64,000 bases of DNA from an uncultured Bacteroidaceae bacterium (GTDB taxonomy: Bacteria > Bacteroidota > Bacteroidia > Bacteroidales > Bacteroidaceae). The stretch lies in contig CAKQYA010000003.1 of the NCBI GenBank assembly GCA_934293005.1, positions 1-64,000 of the forward strand, read 5' to 3'. Under the pieces are notes generated by a model. It was given only the letters and a program-made list of their open reading frames with translations, did no database searches and was not told the DNA's origin. This document shows positions 18,383-27,306 of the stretch, piece by piece (the first letter of the stretch is position 1; every line of letters begins with the position of its first letter). Both the position numbers and the translations under genes were made by a program.

Positions 18383-18826
18383 CTAACGTATGATATGCCT
18401 CAACACATATATATAATATGTGCGCGATGCTATAGAATACACAGGTTTAGTCGAGCTTAGGACTAAACCTCCAAATGAAATATATCTGAAAGAATGCACA
18501 GCATCAGCTAAAGCGCATGGGATGCCGCCCAATAGAAACGGCTGATACGCTTTCTTGCTTTCTGACGAGTCAATGCTGTTGTACGAGTTGGACGATTGGC
18601 CTTCACATGTGCAAGGAGTTGGCACATCGCCATTCTGATTTTGAGCATTCAGTTCAGAGCTTTTAAAATTGCCGCAGTCATCTTCCTGCATACCACCTAT
18701 CTCAGCATATTCTGTCGGCATTGCCGCAATCTTCGGCAACTTCAATAACGAATGCATATCGCCCTTGCATGACAACAACAATGTTGCTGCCATGAGCATA
18801 AAGAATATGTGAATGAGCCTTTTCAT
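18383..18826 (-). CDS. Putative lipoprotein, unknown, possibly degenerate
   Basis: A 147-residue frame starting with a convincing lipoprotein signal (MKRLIHIFFMLMAATLLLSC; Cys at 20). The rest is a low-complexity polar stretch (DVPTPCTCEGQSSNSYNSIDSSES) and then a tail I do not recognise. The 3' end overlaps a 10-bp perfect hairpin (18443-18452 with 18461-18470, GGTTTAGTC core), which is unusual inside a coding region. The real gene may end earlier or be a remnant. It lies between exonuclease III and the small membrane protein on the same strand. Confidence 0.4.
   Translation of the reverse strand: MKRLIHIFFMLMAATLLLSCKGDMHSLLKLPKIAAMPTEYAEIGGMQEDDCGNFKSSELNAQNQNGDVPTPCTCEGQSSNSYNSIDSSESKKAYQPFLLGGIPCALADAVHSFRYISFGGLVLSSTKPVYSIASRTYYIYVLRHIIR
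18443..18470. repeat. 10-bp perfect hairpin at the 3' end of the putative lipoprotein frame
   Basis: AGGTTTAGTC (18443-18452) pairs perfectly with GACTAAACCT (18461-18470) across an 8-nt loop. It may be a terminator, in which case the upstream frame is shorter than called. Confidence 0.5.
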
Positions 18827-18966
18827 TAGTGATATGCTTATTGATTAAGATATGGTGATGTTTGATGTTGGCATGGCATAGCGACCTACATTTATATATG
18901 CAATCATGCCAATGAAACTTTGTAGTTTTGATTGACACAGCAAAACAAATGCTGTGACGCAAGAGT

Positions 18967-19755
18967 TTAAATATCCAGAACGACCTCTACAGGACAATGG
19001 TCGCTGCCCATGATGCCTGTATGTATCTGAGCTGAGCGCAACTGAGGCGCAAGTCGTGACGAGCACAACCAATAATCGATGCGCCACCCTGCATTCTTTT
19101 CTCTTGCCTTAAAGCGGTATGACCACCAAGAGTAAACATCAGTCTGGTCTGGATGGAAATATCTGAAAGTGTCGATAAAACCAGCCTCAAGAAGCATGGT
19201 AAACTGATTGCGCTCATCATCAGTAAAACCAGCATTCTTGCGGTTCGACTTCGGATTCTTCAAGTCAATCTCCTTATGAGCCACATTCATGTCTCCACAC
19301 ACAAGCACCGGCTTAATAGCATCAAGCTCTTTCAGATACTGTCGGAAAGCATCGTCCCACACCATACGCTGGTCAAGTCGCTTCAGGCCATCTTGCGAAT
19401 TGGGCGTATAGACAGTCACCACGTAATAGTTGTCATACTCAAGTGTAATCACTCTGCCCTCTGCATTCATGGCAGTCCACTCACCTTCAGGCATGATGTC
19501 CATGATATTTGATGGCAGTCCGTACGAAACAGACACAGGCTCTCTCTTTGCAAAAATTGCTGTTCCAGAGTATCCTTTCTTTTCTGCGTATGACCAATAG
19601 GCATGATAACCTTCAAAAGCGAGGTCAAGCTGACCTGCCTGCATCTTTGTCTCTTGCAGACAAAAAAAGTCCGCATCGAGTGCAGCAAAGGTTTCGGAGA
19701 AGCCCTTGCCACACACAGCGCGGAGACCGTTGACATTCCATGAAACGAGTTTCAT
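18967..19755 (-). CDS. xth: Exodeoxyribonuclease III (AP endonuclease)
   Basis: A 262-residue enzyme of the exonuclease III / AP endonuclease family, cutting DNA at abasic sites in base excision repair. The start [13 protein letters not shown], the metal-binding Glu in FCLQETKM, the catalytic segment [14 protein letters not shown], and the C-terminal GSDHCPVEV box are all present. Another ATG lies immediately before (19758); the frame remains open far upstream but without family similarity. It follows the CoA-transferase gene on the same strand, separated by two hairpins, so it is probably transcribed separately. Confidence 0.95.
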   Translation of the reverse strand: MKLVSWNVNGLRAVCGKGFSETFAALDADFFCLQETKMQAGQLDLAFEGYHAYWSYAEKKGYSGTAIFAKREPVSVSYGLPSNIMDIMPEGEWTAMNAEGRVITLEYDNYYVVTVYTPNSQDGLKRLDQRMVWDDAFRQYLKELDAIKPVLVCGDMNVAHKEIDLKNPKSNRKNAGFTDDERNQFTMLLEAGFIDTFRYFHPDQTDVYSWWSYRFKAREKNAGWRIDYWLCSSRLAPQLRSAQIHTGIMGSDHCPVEVVLDI

Positions 19756-19775
19756 CATATGCAGTTGTTTTATTA

Positions 19776-19806
19776 AGCCTAAATCGGTCATCAGACCGAA
19801 ACAGGT
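19776..19806. repeat. Imperfect hairpin of the AATCGGTC/GACCGA family
   Basis: AAATCGGTC followed by ATCA and GACCGA, flanked by TTAA...CCT and AGG.TTAA, matches the organisation of the perfect hairpin at 16394-16431 with a few mismatches. It lies between the CoA-transferase terminator and exonuclease III. Confidence 0.55.
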
Positions 19807-19810
19807 TAAA

Positions 19811-19844
19811 GGAACAAGCATTATTTTGTAATAATGCCTGTTCC
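19811..19844 (-). terminator. Terminator of the CoA-transferase gene
   Basis: GGAACA.GCATTATT (19811-19825) pairs with AATAATGC.TGTTCC (19830-19844) with one mismatch and a 4-nt loop. On the minus strand it is followed by TTTAACC, 15 bp after the CoA-transferase stop. Confidence 0.75.
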
Positions 19845-19858
19845 GTTCGTTGCTTATC

Positions 19859-21358
19859 TTACTTAGCGAATTTTGACAGATCAACCTTGCGCATGTCACC
19901 CTCCCTGAGGAATGTCTCATGGAATGAATGGGTGGCAGCCATATTGTGCCAGCTCTGTCCCTTCTGAGAAATCTTGAGGTAATCCCATAGAAGCTGCTTG
20001 TAATCAGGATGAGCGCAGTTTTCGATGATAGCTTCTGCGCGCTGTATTGGGCTCTTGCCACGAAGGTCGGCCACTCCCTGTTCTGTCACAATGACATTGA
20101 CATCATGCTCTGTATGATCCACATGGCTGCAGAATGGCACGATGGCAGAGATGCAGCCTCCCTTTGCCACAGATGAGCAAGTGAAGATTGAGAGGAATGC
20201 GTTGCGTTCGAAGTCGCCAGAGCCGCCGATGCCATTCATCATCTTTGTGCCGCAGATCTGTGTTGAGTTTGCATGTCCGTAGAGGTCAACCTCAATGGCT
20301 GTGTTGATGGCGATAAGGCCAAGGCGACGGATCACCTCTGCATTGTTGGAAATCTCAGACTGACGAATGACAAGTTTGTCCTTGAAGAAGTCCATATTGT
20401 CATATATGCTCTGAAGTTTATCATTTGTGACTGTGAGCGAACAAGTGGAAGCGCACTTCACACGTTCTTGGAACATGAGGTCTACGATAGCGTTCTGAAG
20501 CACCTCTGTGTAAATCTCCATGGCAGGCATGTCAGGGTTGCTTCCAAGAGCAAAGAGTATGGCGTTGGCTGTAGTGCCCACACCGCTTTGGAAAGGGAGG
20601 AAGCCAGGAGGTATGATGCCGCGTTTCTTCTCGTTCATGAGGAAGTTGGCCACATTCTCGCCAATCTTGTCTGTCACAGGGTCGGCGTCCTTGAATGAGC
20701 GTGCCTCATCAGGAATGTTGCACTCCACAACACCTACAATCTTCTTAGGATCGATCTGAAGGTAAGTGGTGCCAATGCGGTCTGTCACTTTCTCTATCAT
20801 TATTGGCTTGCGCATTGGTGGGTCCAATGGCTCATACACATCGTGAATGCCTATAGATTTGGGTGAGTGGAAAGCATTGAGCTCAATGATGACGCCCTTC
20901 TTTGCCATGCGAGCCACAGTGGGAGCTATGCCTCCAGCAGCTGTGAGATATACCTTGCCGTCATCCTCAATGGCACACGCCTCAATGATAGCCCAGTCAA
21001 CCTCTCCGAGGAAACCATAGCGGAGGTCTTGTGCCATCATGCCAAGATGTATGTCATTGTAAGCAATCTCGCCAGCATTGACATGCTTGCGGAAGGTTGC
21101 GTTGGTAGTATATGGAGCGCGGTAGCGGATAGCCTGCTCATCAGAGAGGACGCCATCGCACGATTGGCCTGTGGAAGCGCCTGTGAAGACGCCAATCTGG
21201 TAAGGGTGTCCTGCTTCATGCTCTGCATGAGCCACTTTAGCGATTTCGGCAGTGACTGCCTTTGGAGTGCCTGCTGGTGTGAATCCCGACAGGCCGATGT
21301 TGTCTCCATTCTTAATCAATGCTGCAGCTTCAGCTGCTGTGATTCTTGTGAATGCCAT
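19859..21358 (-). CDS. Acetyl-CoA hydrolase/transferase family, probable succinate CoA-transferase
   Basis: A 499-residue class I CoA-transferase. Family features are [11 protein letters not shown] near the N-terminus, the probable catalytic Glu in [14 protein letters not shown] and the oxyanion loop NGIGGSGDF. Close relatives move CoA between acetyl-CoA, succinate or propionate, which fits the succinate/propionate/acetate fermentation of Bacteroidales; hydrolase annotation of this family is often historical. The ATG at 21358 gives the standard [12 protein letters not shown] start; the 27 further upstream codons lack similarity. A TAATTTTG -7 box lies about 100 bp upstream. Confidence 0.88.
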   Translation of the reverse strand: MAFTRITAAEAAALIKNGDNIGLSGFTPAGTPKAVTAEIAKVAHAEHEAGHPYQIGVFTGASTGQSCDGVLSDEQAIRYRAPYTTNATFRKHVNAGEIAYNDIHLGMMAQDLRYGFLGEVDWAIIEACAIEDDGKVYLTAAGGIAPTVARMAKKGVIIELNAFHSPKSIGIHDVYEPLDPPMRKPIMIEKVTDRIGTTYLQIDPKKIVGVVECNIPDEARSFKDADPVTDKIGENVANFLMNEKKRGIIPPGFLPFQSGVGTTANAILFALGSNPDMPAMEIYTEVLQNAIVDLMFQERVKCASTCSLTVTNDKLQSIYDNMDFFKDKLVIRQSEISNNAEVIRRLGLIAINTAIEVDLYGHANSTQICGTKMMNGIGGSGDFERNAFLSIFTCSSVAKGGCISAIVPFCSHVDHTEHDVNVIVTEQGVADLRGKSPIQRAEAIIENCAHPDYKQLLWDYLKISQKGQSWHNMAATHSFHETFLREGDMRKVDLSKFAK

Positions 21359-21455
21359 ATTGTTGTATTTTGAATATTTTTTAAGGTCTATTTCAATAAT
21401 AGTGTTTTGATGGATTTCATCAAACTGCAGGAACCCCAAAACGTCTTAAACGATA

Positions 21456-21463
21456 CAAAATTA
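21456..21463 (-). promoter_or_regulatory. -7 box for the CoA-transferase gene
   Basis: The minus strand reads TAATTTTG, matching TAnnTTTG. It would give a 5' leader of roughly 90 nt. Confidence 0.45.
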
Positions 21464-21486
21464 CCATAATATATTGTAATGGCAAA

Positions 21487-21523
21487 AAAAGAAGCACAAA
21501 AACATCGGTTTTGTGCTTCTTTT
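21487..21523 (-). terminator. Intrinsic terminator of the glycine-lipid operon
   Basis: Arms 21487-21501 (AAAAGAAGCACAAAA) and 21509-21523 form a 15-bp stem with a 7-nt loop. On the minus strand the 3' arm runs into seven T, 23 bp after the stop of the GNAT acyltransferase gene. Confidence 0.85.
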
Positions 21524-21545
21524 ATATGTCATGCAAGCCATTTCG

Positions 21546-22574
21546 CTACTTCACAGCGTCAAAATTATCCTCAAGCTCCTTCTTGTCGCTTGGCTCATAG
21601 ATGACTTTGTTTGCTCCGCTGGTTATCTTGACATATTCGGGATGCTCTTTGGCAAAGTTGTCCACATAGCGCTGGCGCTTCTGGTCATACAGTTCGCTCA
21701 CGGCTATGAGGATGCCTGTCTCTTCCACGTCGCCGAAGCCATAATTGATGGCTGTGCCAAACATTTTCATTGTAGGAGAAAGGCCCATATATGCATTGAC
21801 AAGCGGAGGTATGTTGTAGCCAAGAGCTCTTACCTCATGGTTGAGTATCTTATAATCTTCCTTGAAAGTGTCTTCACAGAACAATTTCTCAAATTCTTTC
21901 GGATCGTGCTCAAGTTCAAGCGGTTTTGTCGGAATGACAAGGCCTTCCTTGTCGCCAAAGTGCTTGCGCAGAAAATAGAGTATCATGTCACGTCCTTTTC
22001 TGTTGTAACTTGGATACATCGTCATCTTGCCAAAGAAATACTTGCAGTCGGGCATTATCACGGCCAAGGCTCCAAGTCCGTCCCAAAGATTGTCGAGAGC
22101 AAAAATCGACTTGTTGTCAGAACGCGTCGACTGGTACTCCAATGTGACGAAAGAACGTCCAAGCTCAATGGTGTATGGCATATACTCATTTATGAACTTG
22201 TCTGAGAAATGAAACATGTGGCTTGTTGCAAGTATTGGCTGCCCTTTTTCATCGAGCTTAATGTCGGGGCCGAGGATGTATCGGTAGCCTCCGATGATTT
22301 CGTCTGCTTCGGGATTCCACACAATGAGCTGCTTGTATGGATTGTCCATGGTGTCAAATTCATCAAGATCGCAATCGAGTCCTGTTCCGCCGCCTGCAGC
22401 CCGGAAAGCAATCTCACGAAGGCGTCCGATCTCACGCACCACATTCGGAGAGTCTTGCCATGTCACCACATAAACTTCATTGTTGCTTTTGCTTGTCATG
22501 CGCAAGCGCTTGTCATCAGTCAATTCTGCTTTCAGCACCTCCTTAGGGATTGGCGCTATTATTTCTGCTTCCAT
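21546..22574 (-). CDS. glsB: GNAT N-acyltransferase, GlsB-like (glycine lipid synthesis)
   Basis: A 342-residue protein of the acyl-ACP N-acyltransferase group (often labelled hemolysin), with REIAFRAAGGGTG, LDEFD, IGGYRYILG and IELGRSFV, features shared with ornithine-lipid OlsB enzymes. In Bacteroides thetaiotaomicron the homologous gene glsB makes N-acyl glycine, the first step to glycine lipids, with glsA beside it. The same two-gene order is seen here: the PlsC-like gene lies directly upstream on the same strand with a 72-bp gap. Substrate identity is inferred from that conservation. The operon ends at the terminator 21487-21523. Confidence 0.85.
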   Translation of the reverse strand: MEAEIIAPIPKEVLKAELTDDKRLRMTSKSNNEVYVVTWQDSPNVVREIGRLREIAFRAAGGGTGLDCDLDEFDTMDNPYKQLIVWNPEADEIIGGYRYILGPDIKLDEKGQPILATSHMFHFSDKFINEYMPYTIELGRSFVTLEYQSTRSDNKSIFALDNLWDGLGALAVIMPDCKYFFGKMTMYPSYNRKGRDMILYFLRKHFGDKEGLVIPTKPLELEHDPKEFEKLFCEDTFKEDYKILNHEVRALGYNIPPLVNAYMGLSPTMKMFGTAINYGFGDVEETGILIAVSELYDQKRQRYVDNFAKEHPEYVKITSGANKVIYEPSDKKELEDNFDAVK

Positions 22575-22646
22575 TTTTTATGTTAATGAAATATCTGTAT
22601 GAATTTTTGTTGTCTTGGATAATGTAATTTAGTTTAGCAATGCAGC

Positions 22647-23516
22647 TCAGCCTTCCAGTTCGTACACCTTGCCTCTCACCCACTGCGCCCACTCCGCTGG
22701 TGTCTTGGAACGGTCAAATGTCTGCCATGGTATAGGTTTGCCAAAGGTGACAGTGAATGTCTTCCCTTGGTTCTTGTACATCTCGTCTGGCAGGTAAAGC
22801 ATGGCCACATTAAATTTCAGATGCAGACGCTTGCACCACCTCGCTATGTTGTAGAACTTGTCTGAGTTATGCCCAGAAAAATGAACCGGTATCACATCCC
22901 GATGATACTGAACCGACTTAGAGATGAAAGTTTTCTTCCACTCCAGATCCCTTATCATGCCGTCCTCACCTTTTCTCGAACAGAGGGCAGCAGGAAACAT
23001 CACCACATTCTTCTCTGAACCAAACGCGGCCTCCACCATCTTCGGAAAGTCGCGGCCATTCCGGCCTGTGGTGTTGATTGGCACGCACAAAGGCGCCAGC
23101 CCCTTGAGATTCATGAGCAAGTCATTGACAAGGTACACCATCTTGCTGTCAAACTTATGGCACACCACCGAGCCAAGGGCTATGCCGTCCTGTCCTCCCA
23201 AAGGGTGATTGCACACTATCGTATAGTAACGTCCGTCATCATTGCCTGGTATTGCATCAAGCCCCTCATGCACGTCGCCGTCAATCTTTGTCCTCACCTT
23301 CACCTTGCAATTCAGATATTCCAAGCATCCATCGAGCCAGTCAACCCCTGTCTGCCCACTTCCCTCTCCACAAAGGTGCTCGTTCATCCATTCTTGATGT
23401 ATGGTGCGCTTCAGCCAATTAACCAAGAATCGCGGCACCCACGAAGCCTTGTTCCCAAGCTTCGATCTAAGCACCTTGTCTATGTCAATGGCGCAATTAT
23501 CATCCTTGTATGTCAT
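22647..23516 (-). CDS. glsA: PlsC-like O-acyltransferase, GlsA-like (glycine lipid synthesis)
   Basis: A 289-residue acyltransferase with the catalytic HxxxxD as NHPLGGQDG and a downstream FPAALCSRK block matching the usual FPEGxRS motif in altered form. It resembles lysophosphatidate-type acyltransferases; with the neighbouring GNAT gene it corresponds to GlsA of Bacteroides, which adds a second fatty acid to the hydroxyl of N-acyl glycine. Products are amino lipids of the cell envelope. The gene is transcribed away from the polysaccharide export cluster. A TAATTTTG -7 box lies at 23543-23536. Confidence 0.85.
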   Translation of the reverse strand: MTYKDDNCAIDIDKVLRSKLGNKASWVPRFLVNWLKRTIHQEWMNEHLCGEGSGQTGVDWLDGCLEYLNCKVKVRTKIDGDVHEGLDAIPGNDDGRYYTIVCNHPLGGQDGIALGSVVCHKFDSKMVYLVNDLLMNLKGLAPLCVPINTTGRNGRDFPKMVEAAFGSEKNVVMFPAALCSRKGEDGMIRDLEWKKTFISKSVQYHRDVIPVHFSGHNSDKFYNIARWCKRLHLKFNVAMLYLPDEMYKNQGKTFTVTFGKPIPWQTFDRSKTPAEWAQWVRGKVYELEG

Positions 23517-23535
23517 GTTAGATTTATTTTTGATG

Positions 23536-23543
23536 CAAAATTA
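23536..23543 (-). promoter_or_regulatory. -7 box of the glycine-lipid operon
   Basis: The minus strand reads TAATTTTG followed by CA, 20 bp before the glsA ATG, which would give a very short leader. Confidence 0.5.
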
Positions 23544-23583
23544 TTGTTTTTTTTTCAAATTAAACAGAAAAAGAGAATTTTTC

Positions 23584-23614
23584 ATTGTTCAAAGTTTAAA
23601 TTGTCGTAACTTTG
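23584..23614 (+). promoter_or_regulatory. Promoter of the polysaccharide export cluster
   Basis: ATTG at 23584-23587 (one mismatch to TTTG) and TAACTTTG at 23607-23614 are 19 bp apart. The box is about 65 bp before the Wza-like start and faces away from glsA. Confidence 0.6.
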
Positions 23615-23678
23615 TACCTGATATTCGTAATTTACAGATAACGTTTTATGAAACACATATAATTACACACACGTCGAC

Positions 23679-24476
23679 ATGAAAAAAGTCTTTTATCTTT
23701 TAGCCATACTTGTATTGGCATTCTCATCATGTGCATCTGTTCATGACTTCAATTATTTTCAAGATGTATCAAACGGTGATGTCAGCGTCATCGCCAACAA
23801 GTTCAAGACCGTAAAGGTAAAGCCTTATGATAAGATTTCCATCCTTGTCACCTGTAAAGACCCACAGCTTTCAAACATGTTCAACCTCGTTGCCACCAAC
23901 ACACGCTTAGGACAGACCGCTATCAACAGCAGCGGCGGCGGATATGTGTCGTACTACACTGTCAACGCTGAGGGAAATGTGGACATCCCAATCATCGGCA
24001 CCATCCATGTGGCAGATCTCTCCAGAGATGAAATTGCCCAAAAAGTGAAAAACAGACTCATCACAGCAGAACAAGGCGTGAAGGATGCCACTGTGGTAGT
24101 TGAGTTTGCCGATCTTCACATAGGTGTGCTCGGAGAGGTGAAGAATGCAGGTGCTATCGCAATCGACCGCGACCAGTTCACCATCCTCAACGCTTTGGAG
24201 AAAGCAGGCGACCTCACTCAATACGGAAACCGCAAAAATGTCAAAGTGTTCCGAAGGAAAGACAACACCATACGAACATACGAGGTTGACCTCACCAACT
24301 TCAACGAGCTTTGCGCATCACCAGTGTTCACACTCCAGCAGAATGACATCATATATGTGGAGCCAAACAAGGTGAGAGCCCGTCAGAGCACAGCAGCAGG
24401 CAATGCGCTCCTCACCCCTTCCTTCTGGATGTCAGTGCTCTCTGTCGGCATCTCCGTAGCAGTGCTTCTGAAATAG
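23679..24476 (+). CDS. Wza-like polysaccharide export lipoprotein
   Basis: A 265-residue outer-membrane polysaccharide export protein. The signal peptide ends in lipobox FSSC (Cys 18). Residues about 38-135 match the polysaccharide export domain (KVKPYDKISILVTCKDP, YTVNAEGNVDIPIIGTIHVADLS) and about 140-215 an SLBB-like domain (VLGEVKNAGAIAID, ILNALEKAGDLTQYG). The C-terminus ends in a hydrophobic helix (PSFWMSVLSVGISVAVLL), as in short Bacteroidota members. It would form the exit channel for a capsule or exopolysaccharide with the Wzc-like kinase encoded 231 bp downstream. Confidence 0.92.
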   Translation: MKKVFYLLAILVLAFSSCASVHDFNYFQDVSNGDVSVIANKFKTVKVKPYDKISILVTCKDPQLSNMFNLVATNTRLGQTAINSSGGGYVSYYTVNAEGNVDIPIIGTIHVADLSRDEIAQKVKNRLITAEQGVKDATVVVEFADLHIGVLGEVKNAGAIAIDRDQFTILNALEKAGDLTQYGNRKNVKVFRRKDNTIRTYEVDLTNFNELCASPVFTLQQNDIIYVEPNKVRARQSTAAGNALLTPSFWMSVLSVGISVAVLLK

Positions 24477-24707
24477 GCCTCACATCAATTCAACAAGTTA
24501 AACACCGCAAATATGCGAGCACACCAAGAATGACACAGGCTGCCATTTGAAGATTCATTCACCCATTGCCTTCAACAACAGGAGCAGCACCGTCCTGTAT
24601 AAACTAAAGCATTCCTAACATTATGGCTGCAATCATATTTCAGGACTTCACATACGGGCTGCGCGCTTACAAGAACCCAAATTGACAATCATAAAAAACA
24701 ACAAGAC

Positions 24708-27218
24708 ATGTCGGAACAAAACATCAACATACAGGAACAGAACAATTCTGAAGAGAATGGCAACATGGTCAACTTTGCTGATATGATATTCTTGTGCCTC
24801 AACAAATGGTATTGGATTCTCACATCTGTCATCGTATGCTTAATAATAGCATTCCTTTATGTGAAGAGAACACCCCCAACATACGAGCGGTCAGCTGCCG
24901 TGCTCATCAAGGAAGACAACCAACGCACATCAGGAAGAGCTGCGGAATTTGCCGAACTTAGCGGCATAGGCTTGCAGTCAAAGGTATACAACGAGATTCT
25001 CACGCTCCAGTCGCCTGCCATCATGAGCGGCGTGGTGAAGAACCTCGGGCTTGATGTCAACTACTACACGAAGGGATTCTTCTACGACAAGCCTCTATAT
25101 GGTTCCAATCTTCCATATCTCCTCACTTTTGCAGACATGGAATCAGAGACACTGGAAGGCGAACTCACAGTAGACAAGAATAAATTCACTCTCACCATAA
25201 GGAGCCTCGACAACGAAGGCACAGACCGTGTCATCACCGGCAACCTGCTCGACTCTGTCAAAGTGACAAAGAAAGGCAAGATGGTGGTAAGCCGAAACCT
25301 CTCATACGATGCTTCCAATGAAAGCAATGCGTATATTCTCAACAATCCTATCATCATCAGCAAACAACGCAACTCCACTACTATAGAGTCGTGCATCAAT
25401 AGGATGACAGCCGAACTGGCTGACAAGAACGCTGATGTAATCAACCTTTCCTACAAAGACGTGTCGATAGAGCGCGCCACAGATGTGGTCAACACCATCA
25501 TCAAGGTATACAACGAAAATTGGCTCAGAGAGAAAAACGAAATCACCGTGAGCACATCTAAGTTTATCGATGAGCGTCTGCAAGTGATAGAGAAAGAGCT
25601 TGGCTCTGTGGACAACTCCATCTCTTCTTACAAGAGCAGCCAGCGCATTCCTGACGCCCAACTGGCAGCAGGAGCATATTTCGAGAAGTCGAGCAACACA
25701 AGCGACCAACTTCTTGACTACAACAACCGCAAATCGATGGCCAACTACGTGCGCCAGCAACTCAGCAACAACATTTCCAAGAACATGCTGCTTCCAGCCA
25801 ACTCCGGCATAGAGAACCCAAGCATTGAGGATCAGATAACAGAATACAACAAAGACTTGCTGCAACGCAATAACCTTGCCGCAAACAGCAATGAACAGAA
25901 TCCATTCATTGTGGAAACTGACGCTCGCCTCGCACAGATGCGAAAGATGATTATGGCATCGCTTGACAACTATATCTACACCCTCAGCAGCCAGATTCAG
26001 ACACTCGAACGCAAGGAGGCCATGTCCAACTCACAGTTGTCAACCAACCCGACACAGGCCAAGTACATCCTCTCTGTGGAGCGCCAGCAGAAGGTAAAGG
26101 AGTCACTATACCTTTACCTGCTCCAGAAACGTGAGGAAAATGAAGTGAGCCAGACATTCACAGCATACAACACGCGCATCATCAACTGGGCAGCAGGCTC
26201 TGACATGCCTGTGGCGCCATCAAAAGGCAAGATTCTTGCAATAGCTTTTGTCATAGGCTTGGCCCTTCCTATCGGACTCATCTACCTCCGCGAGATGCTC
26301 AACACCACTGTCCGCGGACAGAAAGACATAGAAAACCTTTCCATACCATATATTGGAGAGATACCATACGCATTCAAGAGAAAGCAGAAAGAACACCACT
26401 TGAGCGCCACAATCAAGCTGCTTACGAAGTTCGGTTTCAAGAAGCGCCAAATAGACGACGAAGCGACACGTCCTATCGTGGTGAAAGACCGCAAGCGCGA
26501 CTATGTCAATGAGGCATTCCGCGTTGTGAGAGCCAATCTCGAATTCATGCTCGGCCACAATGGTGAAAAGGTTATCATGACATCATCTTTTAATGCTGGT
26601 TCAGGCAAGACGTTCGTTGGAATGAACCTGGCTGTATCGTATGCCATCAAGGGCAAGAAGGTCATAGCCATTGACCTTGACCTACGCAAGGCCACTCTCA
26701 GCAAGTATACAGAAAAGGTGAAAACAGGTGTTGAAGCTTATCTCAACAACGACATTCAAGATTTCCACGACATAATCGTAAAAGACACCATACACAAGCA
26801 TCTTGACCTCATGCCATGCGGCACACTGCCTCCTAACCCATCAGAGCTTCTCTACAGCCCGCGTCTGGAGACTATGATCAAGAAGCTGCGTGAGGAATAT
26901 GACTACATCTTCCTCGACTGTCCTCCAATGGAGATGCTTGCCGATGCTGCCATCATCAACAAGTATGTAGACCTCACGGCATTCATCATTCGTGTGGAAC
27001 TGTTTGAGCGCGCATCACTCGCTAAGCTTGAGGAAATATATAACGAGAAGAAATACAAAAACCTCGCAATTATCCTCAACGGCTCTATGCCTTCAGGCGG
27101 ACGCTATGGCTATGGCAAATATGGCTACTACAGCAAATACGGCTATGGTTACGGCTATGGTTATGGATACGGCTACGGAAGCTATGTGTCGAACGATGAG
27201 AAAGACGACAATGAATGA
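24708..27218 (+). CDS. Wzc-like polysaccharide co-polymerase / BY-kinase
   Basis: An 836-residue inner-membrane protein controlling polysaccharide chain length and export. Order: N-terminal tail, membrane helix about 36-51, Wzz domain, long periplasmic coiled-coil region, second membrane helix about 509-530, then a bacterial tyrosine kinase domain with Walker A NAGSGKT (Lys634), Walker A' VIAIDLDLRKATL and Walker B YIFLDCPPME. The C-terminus is a run of Tyr-Gly pairs with about 13 tyrosines in the last 45 residues, the expected autophosphorylation cluster. The CpsB-type phosphatase downstream probably reverses this. No glycosyltransferase follows. Confidence 0.93.
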   Translation: MSEQNINIQEQNNSEENGNMVNFADMIFLCLNKWYWILTSVIVCLIIAFLYVKRTPPTYERSAAVLIKEDNQRTSGRAAEFAELSGIGLQSKVYNEILTLQSPAIMSGVVKNLGLDVNYYTKGFFYDKPLYGSNLPYLLTFADMESETLEGELTVDKNKFTLTIRSLDNEGTDRVITGNLLDSVKVTKKGKMVVSRNLSYDASNESNAYILNNPIIISKQRNSTTIESCINRMTAELADKNADVINLSYKDVSIERATDVVNTIIKVYNENWLREKNEITVSTSKFIDERLQVIEKELGSVDNSISSYKSSQRIPDAQLAAGAYFEKSSNTSDQLLDYNNRKSMANYVRQQLSNNISKNMLLPANSGIENPSIEDQITEYNKDLLQRNNLAANSNEQNPFIVETDARLAQMRKMIMASLDNYIYTLSSQIQTLERKEAMSNSQLSTNPTQAKYILSVERQQKVKESLYLYLLQKREENEVSQTFTAYNTRIINWAAGSDMPVAPSKGKILAIAFVIGLALPIGLIYLREMLNTTVRGQKDIENLSIPYIGEIPYAFKRKQKEHHLSATIKLLTKFGFKKRQIDDEATRPIVVKDRKRDYVNEAFRVVRANLEFMLGHNGEKVIMTSSFNAGSGKTFVGMNLAVSYAIKGKKVIAIDLDLRKATLSKYTEKVKTGVEAYLNNDIQDFHDIIVKDTIHKHLDLMPCGTLPPNPSELLYSPRLETMIKKLREEYDYIFLDCPPMEMLADAAIINKYVDLTAFIIRVELFERASLAKLEEIYNEKKYKNLAIILNGSMPSGGRYGYGKYGYYSKYGYGYGYGYGYGYGSYVSNDEKDDNE

Positions 27219-27306
27219 TATATAAACAGACACTGCACGCATGCGTCATACTATTACACGCATGCGTGCAGAGTCATATTAACATATACAACATTTTTCA
27301 ACGCTT

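Noticed and set aside
18967..20061. Extended exonuclease III frame to 20061
   Set aside because: The additional part is antisense to the CoA-transferase 3' end and its terminator; [12 protein letters not shown] at 19755 is the canonical start.
24623..24685. 20-residue frame before the Wzc-like gene
   Set aside because: Too short, with no family or conservation evidence; recorded only because the 231-bp gap in this operon is otherwise empty.
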